32,500 nt of DNA from Symbiodinium natans (lineage: Eukaryota > Sar > Dinophyceae > Suessiales > Symbiodiniaceae). The DNA is taken from positions 475,001 through 507,500 of the forward strand of contig CAJNDS010002215.1 in the NCBI GenBank assembly GCA_905221605.1. Direction: 5' to 3'. A program made the translations under genes and the position numbers. Below, one piece after another: positions 14,101 to 26,100 of the stretch. Every line of letters starts with the position of its first letter. Position 1 is the first letter of the stretch. Under the pieces are notes generated by a model. It ran no database searches and was not told the origin of the DNA. It saw nothing but the letters and a program-made list of their open reading frames with translations.

Positions 14101-17100
14101 CTTGGTTTATTTCAAGCACCCAAGTTCCTGCTCCCACCTACCCTCCAAACATCTCCATACCCCGAATGACCGGGTCTCAAAGGTGCTTAGGTGGACAGTA
14201 CAGTACAGGACGGTGAGCTGACCATATAGAAGCTTTGCCGTGAGTTCCGTGCATGCAACAACTTTAATCGAAGCATGGGGGCATGTGCAAAGTTCGAAAG
14301 GCTCGAGGAAGGCCCTATCCCATATTTTCTGTCTCTGAGTTGCACCATTTAGGTCCCGATACTGCTACTTTTGTCCAAACCAGTTTTATCTCAGGCTTTC
14401 CAGGTGTCCGTCTCTGAAGCAGGGTTTTGGAGTACTGGAGCATTGCCTAAACTGACCCTCCCAGTTGTCTGTCCCGGAAACTGACTACATACAAACTTTA
14501 GTGCCGGATCCGCTGCCCACAAATGAACTTTGATTAGCCGTGTCGCGTTCTAGTTGCGGGGTCGTACGTATTTCGTTAGACAGAACTCGAATCCCTACAG
14601 ATGACGTGACCGACATCTCGGCTTTCCTTGAGCAGGTAACCATTGAAGAGCTTCAGCAGATGGCAGCTCCCAACTCAGCGTTCCTAGTGTTGTTTTTTGT
14701 GATTGTTGGTTTGAGGCAGTTTGAGGCTTGCGGGAGCCATGTTTTGCTTTCCAGAGGGGGCATCGATTTACGGGAAGAGTCCGTGACTTTGTAGGGGATG
14801 TGGTGGGTTGAAGGGTCCAGGCAATGGTCCTTGCAGTCCTCCCCGATGTCGCTTTTGACTTGAGGATGCCACCAACAAAGCCTTCGGCGTGGAAGGCGAG
14901 CCACCGCTGGTCAATATCGTCGTGGAGGTGCGGAGATCAATCAGCCAGCAGCTGCAGACAGCTGACATCGAACGCCCCACACATGCACACCATGGCCGAA
15001 TCAACACAGAAGCCTCAGATCATTCTGCGAAAGTGCAGATCCCAAATTCTAAGCTCAGTTGTTTGGCTTCGCATGCTCCCGCTCTGCTAGGAGGTAACCC
15101 GAGAAAGGCAGCTTGGAGTCCTCTTGGCGCCTTGGCTTCACCGGCCAAAGACCAAAGCTACATTGAGCGCACGATGAAGTATTTTTTGTTTCGTAGTTGA
15201 GGCTGCCAGCTTTGCTGTTCGCGAGTGAAGTGTAGACACGCATGGGCACACGCGAGAGATTTAAAATCTGTTGACTGCAGGCTTCATCAGGTTGCGGTCC
15301 CTCAAGTGTGGGTCAGTTTTGTATGCCGGACTTTACTCAGTTGCAGAGGGAATCTCCGCAAACCGCAGCCAAAAAGCCCCATAACTTGGCCAAAGACAAT
15401 TTGTGTCCACAAGGCGACGGACATCCTTCTGGATACGTCCACCAATGATGGCTTGAACCTGATTCCTTTCAACTTCTACGCGGCGCACTCACAGGAGAGG
15501 GCGTTCGAGGCCGTTTCCAGGCACAGGCAGTTGTCATGAACCCCAAATGCGGAGACTCAGACACATAAAGAGGGTGTCGATAGGAATGCACTATCTTGAG
15601 CGGAGAGCCTCAAAAAGTAAAGTCAGGATTAGCCTCAGCTTCAGGACCAGAAAGGTGTGGCCTTGATATCGGAATTCTGCGGCTGCTCCTCCGTGCTGAC
15701 AGGCATCCGGGTTGCAGCCTAGGCTTCACTCGTGCTCATGCCGGTCTGATCGTTCGGTCAGGTTCTAGAGTTTTCTAGAGCACGGGCCTCCCAGAAGTCC
15801 ATCTGCTCAAAAGAGAGCCCAGGCGCCTTCAAGATCAACCCCTGGAACACGGGCGCGGCCAAGAGCTCAGGAAGAGGTTGTTCGGGAGCGGGCTTCATAC
15901 ATGGCTTCAAGCCCTCAGGGTTTGAGGCTCCGTAAGCTTTGGAGTTTAGGGCTCGGGTGTCGAACTCAGACAGATCTGTGATGATCCATGCCTGTTGATC
16001 CCGAAAGGAATCCGACAAAAACCAAAGAAAGACGGAACGCTGTTGGAGCATCGGCCCTTGTTTTCCCGCGGAGTCTTGCTTAGGTCCTGACCGCCCTAGA
16101 TCAGGCGATTAGCAGCTTGGCTTCGCTTTTCATGTGAGAGCTTTGAGGCGACGGTGACTAGAGGCGACTTGGGTAGACAGCTCCTCTGCGCTTCTTAGAC
16201 TTTTAGACGTCCGCTCTCCAAGGGTATCATGTCCTAGGCTCTGCCTGGGCATCTTGGATAAATTTCGTAGCCGTTTCTAAACTGCAAGGCCGTCGCCTGC
16301 TGTGCACTTATCTGCTAAGCTGCTCTCAGGCATCACACCCGAGGACCAAGCCCTGCGCTTCGCCAAGGACGCTCGGCCCCTGAAGATACGATGGAATTTC
16401 ATGATTGACGAAGCGAGACCAAAGAGAAATAAGATAGCTAAAATATAAGGGGACATTTGTAGTTAAAAGAGTTCTCAAAAACCATTCCAGTAATGCTTTT
16501 GCAAATGAGTTTAACATTTCCTCATCATTCAGTATTAGCAGCTGGAGTTATAAGAAGACCAAAAATCGCACTCATGAAAAGAGCACATTAAGTGGCTTCT
16601 CAATTGTGACGGTGAAAAGATGAAAGGAATGAAGATAGCATACTTCCCTATTTGTTTGTTACGATTCAAATGAGTATGAGTGAAGTAATCTCTATTTTGT
16701 CTATTCACTTTGTACACTGTTTTAAAACCCTTGCAATACCATTACAGCGGTTCGCAAGCTCCCTTCAACATCTTATTTAAACAGGTGATGCTGTTTTGAG
16801 TTTGGGTCTTTTGGGGGCAAATACCTGTTTATTTACCAAAGCGTTCCTTGCTGTTTATTTATACCCATTATCAACAGTACCTGAGGGGACCCTCCTGGAC
16901 TGTAGACCAACCTGTCAACAGGGCAGACAACAGGGCTTGAGGTGTGTAGGAAGCGAATGGCGCCAGGATCACTCCTATGTCTCGACGCAGACGCTCGTTC
17001 AGCGCCTAGGCCACAAAGGAGCAACGTGAAGGTTTAGACTTATGGAACTGTCCACCGGCAGCCCCAGAAGTGATGAAGCAGTTGTCAAGCTCCTGTCTCA

Positions 17101-20100
17101 CCGGCCCTGGAACAGCCCTTGCAAGCATGCTAGACAACTTTCAAACCTCTGAGCCTTTGAGTGTCAAGAAGTGACGACGAACGAGTGTGGTGTCAGGTGG
17201 GTCCACAAGAACCTGTCTGAGCTGAAGGTCACCAGGATGGGCCAAAGCCTGACGTACCGCTCATCAGCAGGTTGGAACAGATGCCATTCTGTCTATGTCC
17301 ATGTCTCACATGCTTGTCCCAACCATGATGCTTTTATCGGTGGGCGTGCGGATCATAATTTCCAACACGTCGCAAACTCTGCGAAGGCAAGGTGCCGAAG
17401 GCTTGACCACATCTGAAATGGTTTGCTTAAATCTGCCGACTTCGGCCCTGTAGGTCCGGTCCACCTACCTTTTGACGATGCGTCCAGGCTGCAATTCGAA
17501 GATGGCCAGGCAGAGTGTGACAACGCTTCAGTGGATGACGCTGACTCTCTGAATCTTCCACCTGGGTCCTGTGAAGTGCAGGGGCCGATGGAGCAGTGCT
17601 CAAGAGTACAGAAGAGCGCAAGGGTTCGGCTTGGCCACAAGGTCGTTGCAGCTTACAACAGTGCGAAGAAGCGAGCCATCTTCCTCGACAACGAGGCGCA
17701 TGTGAGAGCGGAGAGCACTCCAGCAGTTGTTGCTCGCAACCGGCCGGCGCCCGTACTGAACTGTGAGATAAGACAGCTACAGGGCCCTATGCCAAGGATG
17801 TTCAGCCTCTAAGCTGCCCCAGGGCTTGGGATTCTCTTGACGGGTTCTGTGAAGCAACCTGTCGCCATTCTCCATTCCACGTGCTGGCAGGGCACCATTG
17901 CTGCCAAGCAAAAATGGCAGATCGAGCGCCGCTCTCAGTGCCGCTTCTTGGGAGTTTGCATGAAGTTTGCCCAGATTCTACGACGCTACGACTCGGGAGT
18001 GCGGGCCCAGGTCGACGACAATGGTGGCCTTGCAGAAGCAAGGCCAGATGTCGATACACTTCTCATGGCGTGTAAGTAGAGTCGCGAGAGCTGTAGGGCC
18101 ACGGATCCATAAGAGCACTCAAGGCGGGAAAAGTCAGCATGTGCAGGGCAGCCTCCGGACCCTTACGTTTTGGACCTGCTCCAAACCCTGGCCAATGACC
18201 GCGGGAACACGGTTGTGGCCACCTGCCTTACTTAAGTACAGCGGATTTCATCTGTTGAGCGGAAACGCGAGCAGCCATTTGCGGAATGAAGTTCAGCGGT
18301 TCAATGAATGGTTTGAATTGTAAGTGCCAACATCGAGTTTGCGTGTGGGGCTTTCAGGAAGAAGGATTGGCGCTCACAGACCTAGCCACTGAAGAAAACA
18401 GCACTACAATTTAATTGTAAACGCTTGCGCGCGCCGCCTCGGCAGCCGGGCCGGCCCCAGGACAGGAAAGGAGGAAAGAGGGATTCTGAATAAAAAGGGG
18501 GGTCCAGGTCCACGGGTCGTAGGGAGGAAAGGGGGGTTGGGGGGTGGGGGGGTTTGGGGGGGGGGGGGGGTTTGGGTGGGGGCACAAAAATTTGTGTGTG
18601 GGGGAAGGGTTGGATTAGGGGGAAGGAGGCCCGATCCGGGTCTGCTTGCTCCAAACGCTTCTCGGCAGGAAGCCGAGGCGAAATTGACTTCCTAAGTTGT
18701 TGCATCTGTGTCGCCTCCCGGGCTTGGCATGGCTTGGGGACTTGGCCTAGCTGGAAACCGCCGGCTGTGCATTGAACACCCCTCATACTCCCGCTGTCAT
18801 GATGTTTATGATCAGTGGCTTCTCCTACAACAGACTTGCAGAGTTTTTGCGAAGAGTATTGAGGGCATGTGAGGTCACTTTTCGCGTCTGGGTGTCCACC
18901 CGGGGGCCCTAGGGCCCTAGGGGGTCTTTAGGATAAGTCCCGAGAAAATTCTGCGGTCTGATTAAACACATGTTGGAGAAAGTGGAGGCCTCAATCCGCA
19001 ACCCTTGAATCACCCCACTGGCAAAAAGCAGCGGCAAGGGCTGCAGTCACGAATCCTGTCATGATTTGCGCAGTCTTTCTGAGTACGTGTTCACTCTTGC
19101 ATTCTTTCTTCATTGAAAAGGTGTTTGATCCGAACCGGCGAAACGGCGACAGTTTCTGAGCGGACGCATGTCTGACCGACGCCTGTCTTTTGAGGTCTTA
19201 TCGGGTCGCCGCAAGAATGTCATGGAGGCGGGGCATGGACTCGGAGGGTACACAAGGTGGTCCCTTTGTCGGGGTGGAGAAGCGAAGCTCTACAGTGTAC
19301 TTTTTTTTTTGACTACTGGAGGTGCCTGCAGTTGTTCGCAACATCCGGGGGCGGCACACTATCACTAAACAACATAAAGCAACTACAGAGGGTGCAACAT
19401 GTCACCCAAAGTGTCATGTTGGTTGATGGCTCGAAGGAGTGGTTCGGCTCGGTTGACGGCCTGGGCCTCTTTGCCGAGCACGGTTGCCACCGGCTCCTCC
19501 CGCGCACCCTTTCTGTGGCCTCTTTGCCTGCACTTCAACAGCTTATAGGATGTGTCAGAGGCTTAAGAGTGCTGCAGGCAGAATGCTTTGAAGGAAGAGA
19601 AGCGGCATGATCGGCACAGTTCTTGCGGTTTATATTGATAGTACCTGGTAGCTCAATTTGCATGAGAAGCGCAGCCCGCACCGCAATTGGTGAACGTGAA
19701 GGACATTCAGCGGCTTGAGTCGGCTTAAGCAATGCAGTCCATGCTATGAACTGTGCGGAAAGTAGTTCACGCCCTATGGCGTGGTTTCAAAGAAGGTTTC
19801 GTGTGAGGAGCATCGGGTGTCAGAAGACTTGTACAAATCAGTTTTGCCTCCACCTTCCAGTGCTTGCAAGCATTCGGTTCTCACTTCCAGGAGCTCCTTC
19901 GGCCCGAGGTCTTAGCGACCGAAAACGTGCTACGCTGTGTAACTCCAAGCCATCCTTAGGATAGCTTCGCTTCAGCCATAGGCTCCTGACTCTTTTCCTT
20001 CAGATCTCAGATCGACTTCGTGCGAGCAGTGCGGAAAACGACTACCACTTCTTGCATCACATTTTTGGCGACAACAGATTCCCTGGAAGCCACATAGAAG

Positions 20101-23100
20101 AGGAGAGCCCAACACGCTGACCGATACTGGCAGCGGAGCTCGATCCAAGAGCTCGCGGTGGTGACCAGACGAATCTGTTTTGGACGGCTGGGGCTCCCGG
20201 TCTTCCCCACTTGCCTGTGAAGGGCAGAGTTTGTCTTCGGCGACATGGAGAAAGACTACGATGCTTCGCTGACTCGGTGCAGTTGGGACGGTGATCCCGC
20301 TGGGTGGACGGACTTCGTCAGAAGGGTCCGGCTACTTTATGAGAAGACACCAAGGAAGAAGCGTCGACAATTGGGTCCCTCCATTGTTGCCCAACTTCGC
20401 GATAGAGCATGGACAATAACGCAAGACGTCAACCACCAGAAGCTGACTCGCCGTGATGGCTCCGTGTACCTGTTGGAGTTCCTCCGAGATCGTCTCGGAC
20501 GGTCTCCGATTCCTGATGTCGGAATCAGGCTAGAGGAGCTCATGATCAGGCTCCGTCGAAGCCCCGGCACTGCAATGAGTTCGTGGGCCTCACAGGTCCG
20601 CCAGACATACAAGCGGGTGCAGGTGGCTTTGCATCGAGCCCGTAAAGAACATGGACTTCACGTCAGCCAAGAACCTCAGGTTCGTGAAGCCGTCCCTCCT
20701 CGGCAACCTTCAGCTCCCTCTTCTCCAAGCAATGCCTCCCGGCGTGATCGAGGATCTCCGACGCGCAGAAGCAGCGAGACAACCCAGGAACCGACAGCAG
20801 AGGAAGAGGGGCAGCCCGAAGAGGACGCCTTCGACGCGGAGTATGACGAGACCGAGTTTGAGCTTCGAGATGCTGGCCCTAAGAGGAGCTGGCAGAAAGG
20901 ACGAAAGAAGAAACCGGATGACGATGACGACGACAGCGACGACAGCGCCCAGATGATGAAGGACTTGGAGGTGTGGGACCGCTATGAGGAAGGCCTGGAG
21001 GAAGTGTTGCCAGGAGAAGTCCTTGGCTGGCTGCTTCTTCGTCGTGCCAACCTCCCGACAAGTGCAAGACTCTCCATCCAGGCTGCGGCAGGAAACTCTC
21101 TCCTGTTCACCGACATCGAGAGGGCCATGCGGTCTATGGAAGATGAGTTGATGGTGCATGATGAGGCCAAGCGGAACCGTCAACCCCGCCGCAGGTCTTT
21201 CTGGGTGGAGGAAGAAGGCGAATGGAGCCTCGTGATGGCGCCGGAAGAGGACTTGCAAGAGCTCGTTTCTTCCAGTGAGGTCCACTACGTGGGTTCTCGG
21301 CTTCCCCCAGAGGTGTACTACCACCATGAGCCGGAGCCGGCCAGCTACCATGGCGAAACAGGCTTCTGGCATCAGGATGATGATGGTGCATTCTCCTTCT
21401 GGGAAATGGCTGAGGACGGCGAGTTCTACACCCAGGACACGACAGGACTTTATTGGGCCTGGCATGATTGGGAGGATTTCAGTGGTGGCACCTCGACGGC
21501 TCCTTCCGATGCCACGCGCGACGCTGAAGATGCCTTTTCCCTCCAGGATCCCAAGTCTCGCAACTTCACTCAAGCGAGACAAGCAGTCAAAGCCCGAAAC
21601 CTCAGTCGGGGTTTTTATCCTTTCAATCCTGGGAGTAAAGGGAAGCCTCGTTTCAAAGGTAAGGGCAAAGGTAAAGGGAAAGGAAAGCCGTCCTTTCCTC
21701 GTTCTCCTCCAGCTCCCATCTTGGCAGCGACCTCCGACATCTTTGCTCAGCCTGGAGATCCATCCTTCTCAGGCTGCTTCGTGTGTGGATCGAAGGAACA
21801 CTCGTGGAGGTCGTGTCCCAAGAGGTCCTCTACTGGCAAGGGCTCCTCCAAAGGCAAGGGCGCCCGCAACTTCATGGCTGAGGGTATCTTCATGGTCTCC
21901 CCCGACTCCCCGCGCGAGATCCTCCAACCCGACAAGGGCATCTCCACGATCCGCGACGGGGACAAGCATGAGATCCTTGACACAAGGACCCCAAGCGACA
22001 TGTGTTTGGATTTTCGGTGGGGTGAACTTCAAGACACTTCATACGTGGTGACTTCACACCAAATTGATGATGCTTTTGCTTCGGGACAAGGGGAGGCTCA
22101 GCCCAGGGGACACGCGGTCATTGACTCAGGAGCAACTGAGACCGTCGGCTCGCTCCCTGCTATCGAGGACTTGATGGCAGTTAGATATGAACTAAATGGC
22201 GTCCCCGACTCCTTTCAGATATCCTCAACTCCTCCCAGGAGATTTCGATTTGGAAACGGATCGATTGGTTTTTCCTTGTCACAAATGCTCATTCCTCAGG
22301 ACTTGGGTCCCGTCCGTGTGGATCTAGGAGTGTTTTCTCTGGACGTGGAGAATGTCCCAATCTTGATCGGCATAAAAACTCTCAGGGCTCTGCGCACCGT
22401 GCTGGATTGCCATCAGGATGTGGCGGTGTTTGCTGCACTGGACCCCTCCACAGGGGTTAAGCTGCGTAGAAGTCCCTCAGGACATTTGTTGATCGATTTG
22501 AGTCGCAATTGGTTGCAGGATTCCTTCTCGATTCTTTCTCCCGCAGCGAGGATTCCTGAGGTGCCTCCCACAACCTTCGAGGCAGAAGAAAACATCGGTG
22601 CAGTGTTTGTGCTTGAGCCTTTGCCATCTGATTTCCAAGCTCGAGGGGATACTCATCTTGAATATGAAGCAGCACCTGAATCTCCTTCTTCGTGTCCTGC
22701 AGTTCTCTTTCACTCACGAGGGTGTGCCGATAGTGCTCCTGGAGAAGACTCCAGTGGGTGCCTTGAAGATCCCTTTCGAATCCTTCGTGCTCTTGTACGG
22801 GGCCATGGCCACTCCGACTGCCGAGAGCAACGGCTTGTCTGCGGCAGCGGTGGAAGCTTCAGTGGCCAAGGCCAAAGCTGCGGTGAAGCCTGCAGCGTTG
22901 AAGGCCAAGGGGAAGGGGAAAGGCACCAAGCCCAAAGCAGAGCCTGCCCCCGAGTTGGACTGGAGCAGGATCGAAGAAGCCAATCCCAGGGACGTGCGCT
23001 TGAAGGGGCCCCCATGTATGGGATCCCATGTCGTGGCGACAAGGAGCAACCAACATGCCATGTGGCAACTCTGCACCCGGTGCAGCCTCAGGCTCACTTA

Positions 23101-26100
23101 CATCCCCCGGGTTGGCAAGACAGGTCTCCACCGTGCCGCCGGACCCCTCAACCTCGATGTCCAGGAGGTGGTGACCGAGACCAAGGAGGATTTGGCTTTC
23201 AACCCTCGCCTGAAGGATCAGGCCATTGCTCTTCAAGCTGCAGAGAACAGCATGGTGCGCCAGCTCGAGAAGATCAGGACGCAGAAGGACAAAGTGATCC
23301 CCAAGCAGGGCCCAATGGGAGCAAGCCCTCTGCCACCTTCCTCACCTTCGAGCGCCAACGCCGGAGCTGCGAGCCCAAAGTCGACCGTTGTGGTGAACCT
23401 CGAAGAGGCGAGTGCAGAGGGTATGAACCAGACTCCTGGGAACAAGCGACATCAAGCGATCCCAGCGGAAGAGCAGGAGTATCAGACGAGAACCCAGGGC
23501 CCGCAGTGATGCATGTTGTAAAGCAAGGTGTGCGAGAGATTGAAGACCTCGCTCGCCAGATGTGCCACGACCAACTCTTTTCCTTCAAAGATTGTGAACA
23601 GCTTCTTTTCCAGTTCATGGCTGTCCGTGAAGCCATCTCTCAGAGCAACCGCAGTACTCTTGAACCGAAAAATGGGACTGGGTACAACGTTTTCGGCCTC
23701 TTCTCACATGGGAACATGTCCGGCATCACTCGAAAGAGTCACGAGCTTCCATGGTTGTGCAAGTACGTGAACCTCTTCGGCAAGCACCACCTTGCTCAGG
23801 AGGGATCATGTTGGACAAGTTTTGCGGTGAACTTTAATCAGCCCATGAACATCCATCTTGACCCCAACAATGATCCTGGTAGCAGCAACTTCACTTGCTC
23901 CTTCGGAGACTTCAAAGGGGGACAATTATGGGTGGAGTTGACTGAAGATAGCGATCCCAGTGTGAGCCCGGTGCGATGGAAGACCAAGCGTAACGGTCAA
24001 CGAGTACCAGGCCATCTTCACACAACCCAACATCGTTTCATTCAGTTCTCTCCCAAGAGTTTTCATGCGACTGATCGCTGGTCAGGTACCAGAATCTCTT
24101 TGACCTTTTACTCCTCTCGGTTGATTGCTCAGAGTACGGAAGCCCGACGAGAATGCCTCAAGAAACTGGGGTTTCCTTTGCCCAGGTCCGTCAGGCCTTT
24201 GAAGTACGACGACAACGAGGGCGAGGACGCCTATGCCGTTGATCCAGTTGAGGGACAGGGCGCGGGAGAAGTTCTCTTGTGCCAGGATGTCCGTCACCTT
24301 CTACAAGCCTCGTGCGAGGAAGTGTGGGATGAGGTCAACTCACTTCTTGATGTGCATGGCAGGGACCCTCACTGTTTGCAGGTCGTGGAGTTCGGCGGCC
24401 CTGCTGACAGTCCTCTGTGCTCTCTTTTGGGACAGCAAGGTGGACAAGGGTTGTCAGCAAATCTCTCACAGGGTTTTGACTTGGGCACTCGAGGTGGATG
24501 TCATAGAGCTCACCAGCAACTGGAACAGCGAAGCCCGGCTTTCGCATGGTTCCAACTTCCGAAAGGACCTTGCAGGCAAGGAAGTGACTCAGACAGACGA
24601 CAGCGTGCCATGGTGAATCGATCCCGCAAGGTGTTGAGGAATGTGATCTCCCTTTCCCAACAACAACTTCGGGGTGGAGAATGTGTCTGGGTCTCAGAAA
24701 AGCATTCCAGTGCTTGGCGAGATCGTGACTCATGCCAGTTCTGGCAGACTCTTGCAGAATCCGGAAAGGCCTTCGAGTGGCAGCACGGAGATCTACAAAT
24801 TCGAACCACGTCAAAGGCGATGTTCCTGGATTGCTCTAGGGTGTCTTCAAAAATGGAGAGTGTAGAGAACCAGTGGGATTACCTGTATCGTGCCTTCTGT
24901 GGGTCAGTCATGAACTTTCATGGGGCTAGCTCAGCCTCAGGAGAAGGGAACCCCGTCTATGCCGTGACGGCCCAGAAAGAAGCTCTTGAAGGCGTGGATA
25001 AGAAGGAGCTGGAAAGCTTGTTAGACACCGTGCAGAAGCTTCATCGGAGGTTCGGACATCCTTCCAACAGCCTCCTCCTCAAGAACCTTCGAGCCAGAGG
25101 TGCATCTCCTAAGCTGTTAGCCGTGGCCGCTGAGTTTAAATGTGACATGTGCATGGAGAACCAGATTCGCACTTCAGCTCCCGCGGTCAGTCTGAAGCGT
25201 GAGGACCGCCTCTGGTGCACTCTTCAGATCGACGGTTTCTATATGCGAATTGGCCAGGAAGTGTTCCACTACTTGCTCATGGTCGATGAGGCCTCCGGCT
25301 TCTGCGTAGTAGAAGAGATGATAAGGCACCCCGAGAAAGAGATGAGGCACATGACGACCGCCCAGGTATGCCGGACCTTGGAACTTCGCTGGTGCCAGAT
25401 CTTCGGGTTTCCTGAAACCATCAAGCTCGATCCCGAGGGAGCTTTCAGAGGACTTGATCTGGGAGAATACTGCTCGTCCCGAGGTATCGAGCTCAGTGTC
25501 ATTCCTGCCGAGTACCACGAAGGGATCTCCGAGGTCGAGCGATCCATTGGGACAATTCGTAGGAAGATTGAGGCCTTCATGCGCCAGGAACAGTATCATC
25601 CTACGAGGGCGGCTGCGCAGATGGTGGCTGCACACAATACCATGGCCAGAACCCTGGGTTTTTCTCCAGCCCAATGGGCCTTCGGTAGAGACGTCACCGT
25701 GACAGGACATAGCCGTGAACGTCCTGGAGAGGTCTGCGCCCAAAGTGCTATGTCCGATCCTTCCCATGGCATGGCAGAATCCCTTGAGCTACGCACCAGG
25801 GCAGAGAAAGCCTTCATCGAAGCTCGAGCTCGAGAAGTGATGTCAAGGGCAATGAATTCCCGAACAAGGCCAGCCAAAAGATTCTTGCCTGGGGACATCA
25901 TATTCTACCAACGATTCCAGGTTCCGCAGGATGCTCCGGCCAACTCGGTGGTGGACCGTCCCCGGATGGGGATAGCCCGCTTCTATGGACCAGCCCGAGT
26001 GTTGGCCACAGAGACTCGTGTGGTCTCAGAAGAAGGGGTCCGAAAGCCTAGTGCCATAGTGTGGGCAGTCTGCAACGGCCGGCTTAAGCGCTTTCATCAG

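Larger units (their letters stand above)
18288..19436. other. Probable intron with G-rich tract and repeats
   Basis: Contains the G-rich tract at 18495, repeat copy B at 18630 and the palindromic tandem at 18905. A GTAAGT at 18320 looks like a donor, but the exon it would end does not fit as well. Confidence 0.55.

Noticed and set aside
18320-18326. Canonical GTAAGTG as donor of an exon ending NEWFEL
   Set aside because: Using it duplicates the EWF motif that the 19437 exon supplies better. Ending the exon at AAT|GA (18287) gives a family-like join.
20127-20244. Possible tRNA-like or ncRNA element in the leader
   Set aside because: Only a short GAGCTC inverted repeat and the primer site are visible; there is no cloverleaf.
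20710-21582. A 290-codon open frame on the minus strand within the gag region
   Set aside because: It is a shadow of the strongly coding plus strand; it has no motif and the gag zinc-knuckle frame is clear.
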